From CAZMPJ01 sp964568455 (GTDB taxonomy: Bacteria; Margulisbacteria; WOR-1; O2-12-FULL-45-9), in the NCBI GenBank assembly GCA_964568455.1, contig CAZMPJ010000006.1:20671-84670 (forward strand): DNA of 64,000 nucleotides. The letters are read 5' to 3'. The number at the start of each line of letters is the position of its first letter. Position 1 is the first letter of the stretch. Shown piece after piece: positions 50,394 to 63,255 of the stretch. The notes under the pieces are model-generated. The model made no database searches. It was not told where the DNA came from and saw only the letters and a program-made list of their open reading frames with translations. Position numbers and translations under genes: made by a program.

Positions 50394-51997
50394 TATATTC
50401 TCAGCTCCTTTTTTAGCTTAAATCTTTTCACTTTTTTCAACCTGGTTTTTGGCAGCTCTTCATATCTTATCTCATATTTAGCGATTCTTTTAAAATCAGG
50501 TGCTTTTCGATTAACTTCTTTTACTTCCATTTCAATCCTATGTTTCACCGAGGCATCGTCTTCTGCTTTTATCTTTTTAAAAAATTCCATATCCGGAACA
50601 ATTATAGCAAAGACCTCTTCGCTGCCTTTTTTTAATCCTTCTTTTACTTTAGAACCCATCACACAACTTTCTTTAATTGAAATCGCTTTATTTAATAAAA
50701 ACTCAACTTCTCCAGGATAAACATTAACTCCAGACGAAGTCACAATTACATCTTTACTGCGGCCAGTGATAAACAGATATCCTTCTTCATCTAAATAGCC
50801 AACATCACCGGTATAAAGCCAGCCATTAATCACCACTTTAGCGCTTATATCTTTACGCTTATAATAACCTTTCATTATATTGGGGCCAAAAGCCAAGATT
50901 TCTCCCACTGGATCTGTGCCGGCAATTCTTATTTCAACTCCAGGCAAAGGCTTGCCAACTGATCCAATCTGGTTATGCTTTAAAGTATTAGCCGCTAAAA
51001 TGGGAGAAGATTCAGTTAAGCCATAACCTTGTAAAATAGTAAAGCCCATGTAATCAAAGCTACTCACTAATTGCGGATCAATCGCCGCTCCACCTGAAAC
51101 AAAAAATTTAATCTTGCCACCAAACTTGGCATGGATCATTTTAAACAAATATTTACCAATATTGATTCCAATTAAATTTTTAAATAATCTTGATATAGTA
51201 AATAAAACTGTAAAAAGCGTGCCCAAACCTTTTTCTTCTACCTCTCTCATAATCCCATCAAAGAAAAGCTGATAAAGCAAAGGCACTCCACACATGATGG
51301 TAACCTTGGTTTCCTGCATATTGCGCAGGAGGCTGTGGGATTTTAAGCTTTCGGCATAAGTAATTTTTGAACCATTATAAAAAGGGCCCAAAAATCCAGC
51401 CGTAGTCTCAAAAGTATGGTGCATCGGCAAAACAGAAAGAAAATTGTCTTTAGGACCAAAGTTAAATAAACTAGAAGCTGCCACAACGTTAGACATAATA
51501 TTTTTATGGGTCAGCATTACCCCTTTGGGAACTCCGGTAGTACCTGAAGTATAAACAATGGCAGCTAAATCATCTAAGCTAATTGCAACATTATCTAATT
51601 TTGAACCATTAGGCAGAGATTCAAATTCTTCCATTAAAATCTTTTGGCCTTGGATAAAATCAATGAAATTTTTTGACAAAATAGTTGCTTTTGCTCCGCT
51701 GTCATCCATCAAAGGAAAAATATCTTCTTTATTCAGCATGGCGTCTAAAGGAACAACCACCGCTCCCATGCTCACAATAGCTAGATAAGCAATCGCCCAT
51801 TCTGGACGGTTTTCAGAAAGCAAAGCTACCCGATCTCCTTGCTTTACCCCTAATTTTCGTAATTTAGCTTGGATTTTTAAGGCAATAGTTTTAACTTGAG
51901 TAAAAGTAAATTGCTGCCCCCGCATTTGGAAAGCAACTGAAGTAGAAAAACGGTCGCTGCTGTCTTCGAGCGCTGTTTTTATAGTGACAATTTTCAT
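50393..51997 (-). CDS. AMP-dependent acyl-CoA/acyl-ACP synthetase
   Basis: Long-chain fatty-acid ligase family, 534 residues, activating an acyl chain as acyl-AMP. Motifs are the P-loop IVYTSGTTGVPKGVMLTHKN, QGYGLTESSPI, GWLYTGDVGYLDEEGYLFITGR and the C-terminal lysine region KTRLKKVKRFKLKKEL. An adjacent ACP gene suggests transfer to ACP, not only CoA. It overlaps the upstream Yip1-like gene by 4 bases and the ACP by one base. Confidence 0.9.
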   Translation of the reverse strand: MKIVTIKTALEDSSDRFSTSVAFQMRGQQFTFTQVKTIALKIQAKLRKLGVKQGDRVALLSENRPEWAIAYLAIVSMGAVVVPLDAMLNKEDIFPLMDDSGAKATILSKNFIDFIQGQKILMEEFESLPNGSKLDNVAISLDDLAAIVYTSGTTGVPKGVMLTHKNIMSNVVAASSLFNFGPKDNFLSVLPMHHTFETTAGFLGPFYNGSKITYAESLKSHSLLRNMQETKVTIMCGVPLLYQLFFDGIMREVEEKGLGTLFTVLFTISRLFKNLIGINIGKYLFKMIHAKFGGKIKFFVSGGAAIDPQLVSSFDYMGFTILQGYGLTESSPILAANTLKHNQIGSVGKPLPGVEIRIAGTDPVGEILAFGPNIMKGYYKRKDISAKVVINGWLYTGDVGYLDEEGYLFITGRSKDVIVTSSGVNVYPGEVEFLLNKAISIKESCVMGSKVKEGLKKGSEEVFAIIVPDMEFFKKIKAEDDASVKHRIEMEVKEVNRKAPDFKRIAKYEIRYEELPKTRLKKVKRFKLKKELRI

Positions 51998-52590
51998 CCT
52001 GCCATCATGCGCATATAAAGCGGGCCAAAGAACAAGCCGACTACTAGCATTGAAGCAATAAAGCTGACAATAAATCCAGCCACAACTACTGCAATGGTAT
52101 AAAGAATGGTTTTTTCTGAAGGAGTTTCAAGCACTGCTTGCAAACCAAGATAAAGTAAATAGATACTATAAAGACCTAGAATAGATAAAACACTTAATCC
52201 CGGAATAATAGAAAAAATTCCAACCAGCCAAATCGGGGTCATAGAATAAACTACTACCTTCATGGCCAATTTAAAATCGACTTTTGCCAAAAACATAGGA
52301 GCCAACAGTTTTACAATCCAACCAGCAACAAATAATACTGCTAAACCGATTAAATATCCAAAAAGACCTCCAATAAAAGCTTCAATAAACGGCCCACGCA
52401 CTACTCCGCCCGGAACCCTAATCCCAATAATAGTAAAGCCAATTAGATTACAAAGCGCAGGAATTAAGGCTAAAGGAGCAGCATAATTAACAATTAAATC
52501 TTTTACTTCAACCGTTTCAGTCTTAACTTCGTTCCAGGCAACTCTTGGGTCCAGGATAAGATCTTTAACTCTTTCCAACAATTTTTTCAT
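51994..52590 (-). CDS. Yip1-family membrane protein
   Basis: A protein of about 198 residues with five predicted helices. The N-terminal LLERVKDLILDPRVAWNEVK is the usual entry of bacterial Yip1-domain proteins, followed by NYAAPLALIPALCNLIGF and glycine-rich helices. The ATG at 52588-52590 is preceded by a good GGAGG site; the in-frame ATG ten codons upstream would run into the divergent promoter. Function unknown; it is co-transcribed with the acyl-CoA synthetase and ACP. Confidence 0.75.
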   Translation of the reverse strand: MKKLLERVKDLILDPRVAWNEVKTETVEVKDLIVNYAAPLALIPALCNLIGFTIIGIRVPGGVVRGPFIEAFIGGLFGYLIGLAVLFVAGWIVKLLAPMFLAKVDFKLAMKVVVYSMTPIWLVGIFSIIPGLSVLSILGLYSIYLLYLGLQAVLETPSEKTILYTIAVVVAGFIVSFIASMLVVGLFFGPLYMRMMAG

Positions 52591-52679
52591 CTTTTGTACC
52601 TCCGAAGAAAAGTTTAACATTGTGTGCTTGTATTGACAAGCCTATTTTGTTAAAATTCGCTAAACAGGAGGAAATATTG

Positions 52680-53915
52680 ATGAAAAAAGTCCTCGTTATT
52701 GTTTGCTTAATTTGTTTCTTATCTTCCCAATCTTTCGCTTTATTTGCGCCCCGAGCCATGGGCATGGGCGGCGCTTTTACCGCTATTTCCGACGACGCTT
52801 TTGCTGCTTATTGGAACCCGGCTGGCTTGGCAATTAACCCTGGTATAGATATTGCTGGCAGCTATCAAATTAATAACCGCAACCGACAGATCGGCGACAA
52901 CTATTTAGGTTTAAAAGGCTGTTTTGAAATTGAAATGGACCCTTTTGCCTGGATTTTAGGGGTTGGCGCGGCTTCAATGTTTGCTTATGAAGGGGCTAAA
53001 TATCTTGGCGATCGTGGAATAGTTAAAAAAGGCTGGGGACGCGAAGGCGAAAAATATTCAAAAGAAGAATCCATGTCTGAACAAATTAAAAAAGAAGATG
53101 TAGAAGACAAAAAGGAAGACGTGGTTGTTTCTAAAAAAGTAACTGCTAAAACAGCCGCGAAAGAAGTTGCCAAAGGCACTATTCACGTTGGAAAGAAATT
53201 TGCCAAAGCTGCGCTTTCTTCCGTCACTATACAGGTCAACAATTATTATGGGGCTTCCCCTTATTATCATCCTAATTACTATCGGCCTAATTATTGGGAT
53301 AATCGTTATGCTTACCAAGAACCAGAATTAACCCCAGCTGACAAAGCCCAGTTTGCCGGCGGCATCAGTGTTATGACTGACCAAAATTCTGTTCTAGATC
53401 AAGACAGCAATTGGTACACATTTTCAATCGCCTCCGGCTGGGGAGAAATTGCCGCGCTTGGTACTAATTTAAACATTTATGATGTAAAGGTCCCTAGTTC
53501 TGGAACTAAAGGACTGGGCGCTGGCTTTGATGTTGGCGCATTACTCAGATTTACAGATAAATTAACTTTTGGCGTAGTAGCCAAAGAACTGCTTACCACT
53601 GACATCAAATGGACCAATGGTTCAACCACCCGCTACCAGACAAATGTTAACGTTGGCATGAGCATTAAACCAATTCAGATGTTAACCGTGGCTGCAGATT
53701 TGCAAAATGTTTTTGGTCAAAATGGAACAGATCCTACCACTCACTATGGGGTGGAATTTCGACCTATCTACGGGGTGGCTTTGCGCGGCGGACTTTATGA
53801 TAATAATAAAACTGCCGGCGCTAGTCTTGGTATAGAGCAATTAATTATTGACTATGCCATTGTGGGGGGAACTTTTAATCGAACCCAAATGCTAAGCTTA
53901 AGTTGGGCCATGTAA
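52680..53915 (+). CDS. PorV/UPF0164-like outer-membrane protein with charged insertion
   Basis: A protein of 411 residues with a signal peptide (KKVLVIVCLICFLSSQSFA). Just after it comes PRAMGMGGAFTAISDDAFAAYWNPAGLA, the family mark of PorV/PorQ/TraF_2-type outer-membrane barrels. A Lys/Glu-rich helical insertion (about residues 120-170) precedes the later barrel strands (FAGGISVM; GLGAGFDVGALLRF; GVEFRPIYGVALRGG). An AGGAGG site precedes the ATG. The MBL-fold gene follows after 3 bases and is probably co-translated. Confidence 0.8.
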   Translation: MKKVLVIVCLICFLSSQSFALFAPRAMGMGGAFTAISDDAFAAYWNPAGLAINPGIDIAGSYQINNRNRQIGDNYLGLKGCFEIEMDPFAWILGVGAASMFAYEGAKYLGDRGIVKKGWGREGEKYSKEESMSEQIKKEDVEDKKEDVVVSKKVTAKTAAKEVAKGTIHVGKKFAKAALSSVTIQVNNYYGASPYYHPNYYRPNYWDNRYAYQEPELTPADKAQFAGGISVMTDQNSVLDQDSNWYTFSIASGWGEIAALGTNLNIYDVKVPSSGTKGLGAGFDVGALLRFTDKLTFGVVAKELLTTDIKWTNGSTTRYQTNVNVGMSIKPIQMLTVAADLQNVFGQNGTDPTTHYGVEFRPIYGVALRGGLYDNNKTAGASLGIEQLIIDYAIVGGTFNRTQMLSLSWAM

Positions 53916-53918
53916 TAA

Positions 53919-55415
53919 ATGTTAGATGCAAAAAGAACCAACACTTGGATTTATTTACCTCGGCTTAGCCGGGACGAGCAAAAAAACTGGATTAAGACCT
54001 ATTTTAAGGAGCTGATCCATTCTCTACAAAAACTCACTTCAAAAAATATTGAACCCTGGAATATTTTAGGTTATACCTGCATTGATAATAATTTATACAT
54101 AGAAGCAGAAAAAATTTATGATGAGCTCTTAAAAAAATCCCAAAAAGAGCATGGGGAGCTGGGCACACCAGCTTATTTACGCGGTATTGCCCATTTTTTA
54201 CAAGGCCGGTTCCAGGATGCTTACAAAGATTTTAAGATTTCCCGGCAGTATGATTTGCATGCCAAACGTATAAATAGTCCTTCTGCCCGCGCCATTGCTT
54301 ATATGGAAGAAACTCTTTTTCCTACTAGAGAAATCATTAAAAAAAATCAAAATAAACTGGTTAAGGCCATTAACAATCCTCACAACATTGATCGCATAGT
54401 AGGACCTAACATGCTGCGCACAATCCATAAATGGAATTCATCTTCCCCTCTTTATTCACAAGGCATTTCCCAAGGTGGAGGATATTATTTAACTTTAAAA
54501 AACGCTCACGGCAAGAGTGTGGGGATTGCAATTGATCCAGGTTATGATTTTTTTACTATTTTTCGTGATCTTGGGCTAACCGTTGCTGATATCGACGTTA
54601 TTATTATGACTCACGACCATGACGACCACACAGAATCAGTAGAAGGAATTCTGTCTCTGCTGGCAAAATACAATGATTATAATGAACAAAAAAAGAGCAA
54701 GGTTTTAGACATTTTTGGATCAGCCGGAACACTTTTAAAATTCCAGGGCTTACTCTCCGCCACGGATCCTTTTGGCAATCGTGAAATCAATTTTAAACTG
54801 ATGATTCCAGGCGCAGAAATAAAAGAAGTAGAAGGTGACTCAATAAAAGAAAAATATGGATTCACTTTAAATGTAGTGCCGGCTTTTCACAAGGAAAGAT
54901 GGACCAGCCAAGAATCTGCTGTGGGAATAATAATTAACACCAATATTCCAGATGTTAAAAATGGAGGCAAACTAAAAATCGGAGTTACCGGAGACTCCCG
55001 TTATGAAACTGGGCTTGGCAAATATTATCAGGATGTCCAAGTGCTTTTGCTTAATATTGGTTCTCTGGAAAAAGAAGAAGGAAAACTATTAAAGCAACAC
55101 TTAGGTATGCTAGGCTGCATTAATCTTTTAAAAGAAGCCAGGATTGGCAAACCATTGCTGGGTATTTTAACTGAATTTGGCGAAGAGTTTTCTGGACGAC
55201 GCGATATTATCAGCAAAATTATTAAAAACTGGTCCCAACCCATGGCAGGCGGAAGTTCCAAGGAATTCCGCGTTATCCCCGCTGACATACATCTTGAAGT
55301 TCGTCTGGAAGATTTAAATATCCGCGAAACTGATACCAATGTTTTCTTTCCTTATACCATGATTCAGGTTGACGAAGGTGATGAGGAAATTTTAAAGTAT
55401 CGCTTTACCGAGTAA
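53919..55415 (+). CDS. Helical-repeat plus metallo-beta-lactamase-fold hydrolase
   Basis: The 498-residue protein opens with a TPR-like helical region (about residues 40-115: NLYIEAEKIYDELLKK, FQDAYKDFKISRQY). A metallo-beta-lactamase domain follows: IAIDPGYDF, MTHDHDDHTESVEG for HxHxDH, and later GVTGDSRYET and PADIHLEV for the remaining ligands. No signal peptide is seen. The substrate is unknown; RNase-Z-like or cyclic-nucleotide hydrolases share the fold. It starts 3 bases after the outer-membrane gene and overlaps murE by 11 bases tail to tail. Confidence 0.8.
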   Translation: MLDAKRTNTWIYLPRLSRDEQKNWIKTYFKELIHSLQKLTSKNIEPWNILGYTCIDNNLYIEAEKIYDELLKKSQKEHGELGTPAYLRGIAHFLQGRFQDAYKDFKISRQYDLHAKRINSPSARAIAYMEETLFPTREIIKKNQNKLVKAINNPHNIDRIVGPNMLRTIHKWNSSSPLYSQGISQGGGYYLTLKNAHGKSVGIAIDPGYDFFTIFRDLGLTVADIDVIIMTHDHDDHTESVEGILSLLAKYNDYNEQKKSKVLDIFGSAGTLLKFQGLLSATDPFGNREINFKLMIPGAEIKEVEGDSIKEKYGFTLNVVPAFHKERWTSQESAVGIIINTNIPDVKNGGKLKIGVTGDSRYETGLGKYYQDVQVLLLNIGSLEKEEGKLLKQHLGMLGCINLLKEARIGKPLLGILTEFGEEFSGRRDIISKIIKNWSQPMAGGSSKEFRVIPADIHLEVRLEDLNIRETDTNVFFPYTMIQVDEGDEEILKYRFTE

Positions 55416-56754
55416 TTAAAGATCGAACCACTTCTCGATCGTCAATTTCAATTTTTTTACCATTAAAATCCTGAAACTTTTCATGACCACGGCCAGCAAT
55501 TAGGACAATATCATTTTTTTTCACTATTTTTAAGGCCTCTTGAATAGCTTTTTTTCTATCTATAATCTTTTTAGCCTTTTTATTACCTTTAGCAATAGCA
55601 TTAATAATCTTTTTAGGATCTTCAGAATGCGGATCATCGGTTGTAATAATCGTTTGATCAGCCAGTTCTGCGGAAATCTTTCCCATAATCGGTCGCTTTT
55701 CTTTATCCCGATCACCAGGACAACCAAAAACTAGAATAATTTTTCCTTCAGTTAAAGCACGATAGGTTTCAATTAATTTTTGCAGCGCGTCTGGAGTGTG
55801 AGCAAAATCAATAATAACATTACCAATCCGCTCTCCCCGGCCAGGAATACTTTTTAAAGCTTCAATCCCTTTTACAATCACTGATTGCGGCAGATTTAAG
55901 CCTAAACCACATTGAAAAGCAGCTGCAATGTTATATACATTATGTGTACCAATTAAAGGAGTTTTTACTTCAAAAGAGTTAATCCGAATATGCATTTCGT
56001 CTTCTTTAATCAAAACATTGGAAACCACTGCATCAAACTCACTATGCTTAGTACTGCGCAACTCATGTTTAGCCTCAATTAAACCATAGGTTACAACTTC
56101 GCCTTTAACTTTTTCCATAATTTTAGGCGCATACGGGTCGTCAATATTTATAATAGCAATTCCGTTAGAAGATAACATTTCAAACAATTTTAATTTTGCT
56201 TTAAAATAATTATCCATACTTTTATGGTAATCCAAATGCTCATGAGTTAGATTAGTAAAAATCGCAATATCAAAATCTAAAGCATGAACTCGATCTTGAT
56301 CCAATGCATGCGAAGAAACTTCTATCACACAATGAGTAACCCCCTGCTTTACCATTTCAGCCAACTGCTGTTGCAAATCAACTGATTCTGGAGTGGTAAG
56401 CGAAGAATTTATAGTTCCAATTAAGCCAACCTTAAATCCTGCGGTTTCTAAAATTGATTTAATTAAATAAGTTATACTGGTTTTACCATTAGTGCCGGTT
56501 ACCCCGATTAATTTTAGTTTTTTGGAAGGATTGCGAAACATTTTACAGGCAAGTTTTGCCATTTCTTGTCTTGCATTTTTAACAACTTTCAACTTAACTC
56601 CAGCCGGAACATTAACTTTCTTTTCAGCAACTATAATCTTGGCCCCATTTTTAATCGCTTGCGGAATAAACTTTGCCCCGTCCTGCTTTGTACCAGGAAT
56701 AGCAACAAATGTATCACTGGATTTTACTTTTCTTGAATCATATTTAATGCTCAT
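55405..56754 (-). CDS. murE: UDP-MurNAc-tripeptide synthetase
   Basis: Adds the third amino acid of the peptidoglycan stem. It has 449 residues with a short N-terminal domain (YDSRKVKSSDTFVAIPG), ATP loop GVTGTNGKTS, HALDQDRVHALDFDIAIFTNLTHEHLDYH in two parts, FGCPGDRDKEKRP and HEKFQ. The motif that reads the amino acid is DDPHSED, where meso-DAP enzymes have DNPR; the arginine is replaced by histidine, so the residue added is uncertain. It overlaps the FemAB-type gene by 4 bases. Confidence 0.94.
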   Translation of the reverse strand: MSIKYDSRKVKSSDTFVAIPGTKQDGAKFIPQAIKNGAKIIVAEKKVNVPAGVKLKVVKNARQEMAKLACKMFRNPSKKLKLIGVTGTNGKTSITYLIKSILETAGFKVGLIGTINSSLTTPESVDLQQQLAEMVKQGVTHCVIEVSSHALDQDRVHALDFDIAIFTNLTHEHLDYHKSMDNYFKAKLKLFEMLSSNGIAIINIDDPYAPKIMEKVKGEVVTYGLIEAKHELRSTKHSEFDAVVSNVLIKEDEMHIRINSFEVKTPLIGTHNVYNIAAAFQCGLGLNLPQSVIVKGIEALKSIPGRGERIGNVIIDFAHTPDALQKLIETYRALTEGKIILVFGCPGDRDKEKRPIMGKISAELADQTIITTDDPHSEDPKKIINAIAKGNKKAKKIIDRKKAIQEALKIVKKNDIVLIAGRGHEKFQDFNGKKIEIDDREVVRSLITR

Positions 56755-57821
56755 TCGCCTAAAGAATCCTCAATTTTGCCTTTAGTAATCAAACTTCTTA
56801 AATTCTGCAGCCAGTGCACGCCATTTTCAAACACATGATAAAAAAGTGGGCTGTAAGGAAAATCATACGCCCCAATATTTTTAACTAACTTACCATTAAA
56901 ACCTTTTTTAAATCGATACACGCCCCATAGTGGATGGCCTTCTTGTGGATTAGCGGGGATCCCCCATAAATCATAAATTTTATAACCTTTTTCCTTAGCC
57001 CATTTAATCACTTCCCAATGCAATAAATGGTTAGGCATTACTTTTCTATGCGCTGATGAAGAAGCACCATACATGTACCAGACTTTTTTGCCAAAACAAA
57101 AAACAATTACTGAGGCAATTGGTTTACCTTCATAATAAGCCACAAAATTAGTGCCCAACCCTTTTTCAAATATTATTTCCCTAATTTTTTGGTAATATTT
57201 AAGTGGATGAATCAAAAATTTATCTCTTAAAGCCGTTTCCTGGTAAATATCATAGAAAATATTAATCCCTACTTCACTAGGATCTTCTTTTACAGTTACT
57301 CCTTTTCTGCCCGCCAAACGAATATTATATCTGGTCTTTTCTTCAAAACTCATTAACAGCTGATCTGAATCTTTTTCTAAATCCAGATAAATTGTAGCCC
57401 GGGGTTGGACTTGTTTTTTAGCTTTTTCAAAACCAATTTTAGTTAAAAGGTCTAGGGCTAAAGTATTGTTTTCATCCAGATCTGGATCAATTTTTAAAGA
57501 AACTGCATGGTTTTTTTCTGCTTCTTTTTCTATGGCAGTTAAAAGTTCATCCAATACCTGATCTTTTAAAAAATCAACCACTGGTCCTCTGGGACAATAA
57601 TAGATTGAATGTTTAAGGTAAGGAATCTCTCTTTTTAAAATTGAGGCCCCGGCAATTATTTTCCCTGACTCATCTTCAATAGCAATACGCAAAGGCTGCC
57701 AACCAAAGTGAGATTTAAATTCTCCCCATTCAAAGGATTGAAGAATAGGACATTCTGGGGAATTAGCTACAAAGTCATTCCATAAATCTTTTTCCGCGTA
57801 TGTAATGAGTCGTGATTTCAT
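56751..57821 (-). CDS. FemAB/FemX-family peptidyl transferase (GNAT fold)
   Basis: A 356-residue member of the FemAB family, which adds amino acids from aminoacyl-tRNA to lipid II side chains or acts on related substrates. Family marks are [28 protein letters not shown], the [12 protein letters not shown] helix, [29 protein letters not shown] in two parts and YDLWGIP...GVYRFKKGF. Overlap with murE supports a cell-wall role. The start lies 10 bases after a TATAAT shared with the divergent trpG. Confidence 0.88.
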   Translation of the reverse strand: MKSRLITYAEKDLWNDFVANSPECPILQSFEWGEFKSHFGWQPLRIAIEDESGKIIAGASILKREIPYLKHSIYYCPRGPVVDFLKDQVLDELLTAIEKEAEKNHAVSLKIDPDLDENNTLALDLLTKIGFEKAKKQVQPRATIYLDLEKDSDQLLMSFEEKTRYNIRLAGRKGVTVKEDPSEVGINIFYDIYQETALRDKFLIHPLKYYQKIREIIFEKGLGTNFVAYYEGKPIASVIVFCFGKKVWYMYGASSSAHRKVMPNHLLHWEVIKWAKEKGYKIYDLWGIPANPQEGHPLWGVYRFKKGFNGKLVKNIGAYDFPYSPLFYHVFENGVHWLQNLRSLITKGKIEDSLGE

Positions 57822-57825
57822 CTGT

Positions 57826-57839
57826 GTTATAATTATAAC
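57826..57839. promoter_or_regulatory. Palindromic bidirectional -10 element
   Basis: GTTATAATTATAAC is a perfect 14-bp palindrome holding TATAAT on both strands (57828-57833 plus, 57832-57837 minus). It is the only space between two divergent start codons (57821 minus, 57840 plus). The plus-strand ATG follows its TATAAT by 6 bases and the minus-strand ATG by 10. The two promoters overlap, so they should compete. Confidence 0.6.
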
Positions 57840-61092
<3,253 letters not shown>

Positions 61093-61095
61093 TTG

Positions 61096-61701
61096 TTACT
61101 TTAATTTTTCTTCTAACACTTTTATTCTATTATTAAGCTCATCAATAGCCTTGTGAACTGGATCCGGCAGTGAGCCATGCTCAAGAGGCGCAAGTTTTCG
61201 ACCTTCTCTTTTAATCGTCCAAGAAGGATTACCCACTACTGTGGTTTCTGGTGGAATAGATTTGGTTACAACTGATCCAGCACCAATCCGGCAATTATCA
61301 CTTATATGAATGTTACCTAAAACAATAGCGCCAGCCCCAATCACTACATTATTTCCAATGGTTGGATGACGTTTACCTTTTTCTTTGCCAGTACCACCAA
61401 GGGTAACTCCTTGAAAAACAACCACATCATCACCAATCACTGCGGTTTCACCAATTACTATCCCCGCCCCATGATCAATAAAAAAACGTTTGCCAAGTTT
61501 TACTCCCGGATGAATTTCTATTTGAGTTAAGAATCTGGAAATTTGCGAAATCAATCGGGGAATCACCGGAATCTTTATTCTATATAGAAAGTGGGCAATG
61601 TGGTGAAAACATAAAGCCCAAAGCCCCTGATACATCAAAACCTCAAATATATTTCCCGCGGCCGGGTCTTTTTCAAAAATTGTTTTTATCGTGCTAAACA
61701 T
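61096..61701 (-). CDS. cysE: Serine O-acetyltransferase
   Basis: Makes O-acetylserine, the carbon skeleton of cysteine. The 201-residue protein has the hexapeptide-repeat beta-helix (DHGAGIVIGETAVIGDDVVV, FQGVTLGGTGKEKGKRHPTIGNNV) with the catalytic His/Asp, after a short N-terminal helical region. It belongs to the short form lacking part of the N-terminal domain. Directly followed by cysS and serS. Confidence 0.95.
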   Translation of the reverse strand: MFSTIKTIFEKDPAAGNIFEVLMYQGLWALCFHHIAHFLYRIKIPVIPRLISQISRFLTQIEIHPGVKLGKRFFIDHGAGIVIGETAVIGDDVVVFQGVTLGGTGKEKGKRHPTIGNNVVIGAGAIVLGNIHISDNCRIGAGSVVTKSIPPETTVVGNPSWTIKREGRKLAPLEHGSLPDPVHKAIDELNNRIKVLEEKLK

Positions 61702-61710
61702 TATAACCTC

Positions 61711-62241
61711 CTATTTGCGGTCAAAGAACGGATTTTTGCCTGTAGCAGAAAGTGGGATGCCGTAGGCAATAATAATATCTTTATCTAAAAAACCAAGTTC
61801 TATGGCCGCTTTGCCAATAGTATACATAATGCGATTGTCCACTCGATGGTCCATAGCTATAGAAGCTGCCGAACCAACCGCAATCCCAAGGTCTCCAGAA
61901 TTAAAAGCACAGATCACACCTTTTTTTTCTGCTTCGGCACAATTTCTTGCTCCGCACAATCCACAATATTTAAGGCCTAAAACCTGTTTTTTGGTTCCAA
62001 CAATAACAATCACGGCTGCTTTTAAAATATTTTCTCCGTCCCTAATAAAAGTTGGGTGATCTTCACGTTTGCCAATCTTTAACATCTCTTTTGAAAGCTT
62101 GGCAATATCTCCATCTTTAACAATCACAATATCTAATAAATCCAAACCTTTGCCTTTGGGCGCGGTTCGGGCTGCCACACACATTTCTTTGGCAATCTGC
62201 TCTAATTTTTCTTTATTAAACTGTTTCTCGTTTACAACCAT
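61711..62241 (-). CDS. DUF2148 ferredoxin-domain protein
   Basis: A 176-residue protein of the DUF2148 family found mainly in anaerobes. The cysteine motif LKYCGLCGARNCAEAEKKGVICAF (in two parts, about residues 92-116) suggests an Fe-S centre, and NEKQFNKEKLEQIAKEMCVAARTAPKG contributes another Cys. GIAVGSAASIAMDHRVDNRIMYTIG is also typical. Function unknown. It lies 9 bases before cysE. Confidence 0.88.
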   Translation of the reverse strand: MVVNEKQFNKEKLEQIAKEMCVAARTAPKGKGLDLLDIVIVKDGDIAKLSKEMLKIGKREDHPTFIRDGENILKAAVIVIVGTKKQVLGLKYCGLCGARNCAEAEKKGVICAFNSGDLGIAVGSAASIAMDHRVDNRIMYTIGKAAIELGFLDKDIIIAYGIPLSATGKNPFFDRK

Positions 62242-62246
62242 AATTG

Positions 62247-63239
62247 TTAGACCATTTTATCCAATAAATCTAATTGTTCATGTGTTCCAATTACAATTAA
62301 TATATCATTAGCTTCAACAGTTGAATTAGCTAAAGGCTGCAAGTTAAATCCGCCGTCTGCTTTTCTTATTGCCAGCACAGTTGCACCTGATTTTTGTCTG
62401 ATCTCTGCTTCAGCCAAAGACTTATCAACCATAAGAGATTTTTTTGGCACACTAATTTCACGCAAACTAAAAGCTAAATGCTCTCCATGCATTACTGTAT
62501 CTAAGAAGTCGCTGGTAACCGGTTTTACTGCTAATCCTGCCATACGACGTCCAGAAATAAAATAAGGAGAGATAACTCGATTAGCTCCTGCCATTTTAAG
62601 CTTTTCTTCTGCATCTTTGCCACTGGCACGAGCAACAATATAAATATCCGGGTTAGCTGCCCGAGCTGATAAAGTAACAAACACATTTTCCATATCAGAG
62701 TCAGCGCAAGCAATTAAGCCTTTAGCTTTTTCAAGGCCAGCATCTTTTAATACACCATTAGTAGTAGCGTCTCCTACAATATATGGGATCCCGGTTGGCT
62801 CAAGCTCGTCAGAAGTTCCCGGCTTTTTATCAACCACCACATATTGAATTTGATCATTTTTTAATTCATCTCCCACTTGATGCCCTACTCGCCCAAAACC
62901 ACAAATAATATAATGGCCTTTCATATCTTTTATCTTCTTTTCCATCCTTTTTTTCCTCCTATAACCAAATATTTGTCCTTCAATCATCATTTCACCAAAT
63001 TGGCCTACAGTATAAATGGCAGTACCAACTCCGCAAACAATAATAAACATGGTTAGCATCTCGCCAAAACGCGACAAATCATGCACTTCGTTAAACCCAA
63101 CCGTAAAAAGAGTAATAACAATCATGTAAAGAGCATCAAGAAAATCCCAGCCTTCAATAAACATATAGCCTGAGATACCAATAGTAATAATGATTAATAA
63201 AACTAGAAACGGCGGTATTAATCTTCTTAAAGGATTCAT
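62247..63239 (-). CDS. Potassium channel with RCK (TrkA-N/TrkA-C) domain
   Basis: A 330-residue MthK-type channel: two membrane helices around the pore loop (about residues 10-85) and then TrkA-N with HYIICGFGRVGHQVGDEL and VVDKKPG, and TrkA-C at the end (VSVPKKSLM-like, VEANDILIVIGTHEQL). The pore filter reads FTVGFNEV, so the last Gly of TVGYG is Asn. Ligand gating by nucleotides is inferred from the Rossmann motif. It is 5 bases upstream of the DUF2148 gene. Confidence 0.9.
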   Translation of the reverse strand: MNPLRRLIPPFLVLLIIITIGISGYMFIEGWDFLDALYMIVITLFTVGFNEVHDLSRFGEMLTMFIIVCGVGTAIYTVGQFGEMMIEGQIFGYRRKKRMEKKIKDMKGHYIICGFGRVGHQVGDELKNDQIQYVVVDKKPGTSDELEPTGIPYIVGDATTNGVLKDAGLEKAKGLIACADSDMENVFVTLSARAANPDIYIVARASGKDAEEKLKMAGANRVISPYFISGRRMAGLAVKPVTSDFLDTVMHGEHLAFSLREISVPKKSLMVDKSLAEAEIRQKSGATVLAIRKADGGFNLQPLANSTVEANDILIVIGTHEQLDLLDKMV

Positions 63240-63255
63240 AGCAACCCTCCTGGCT

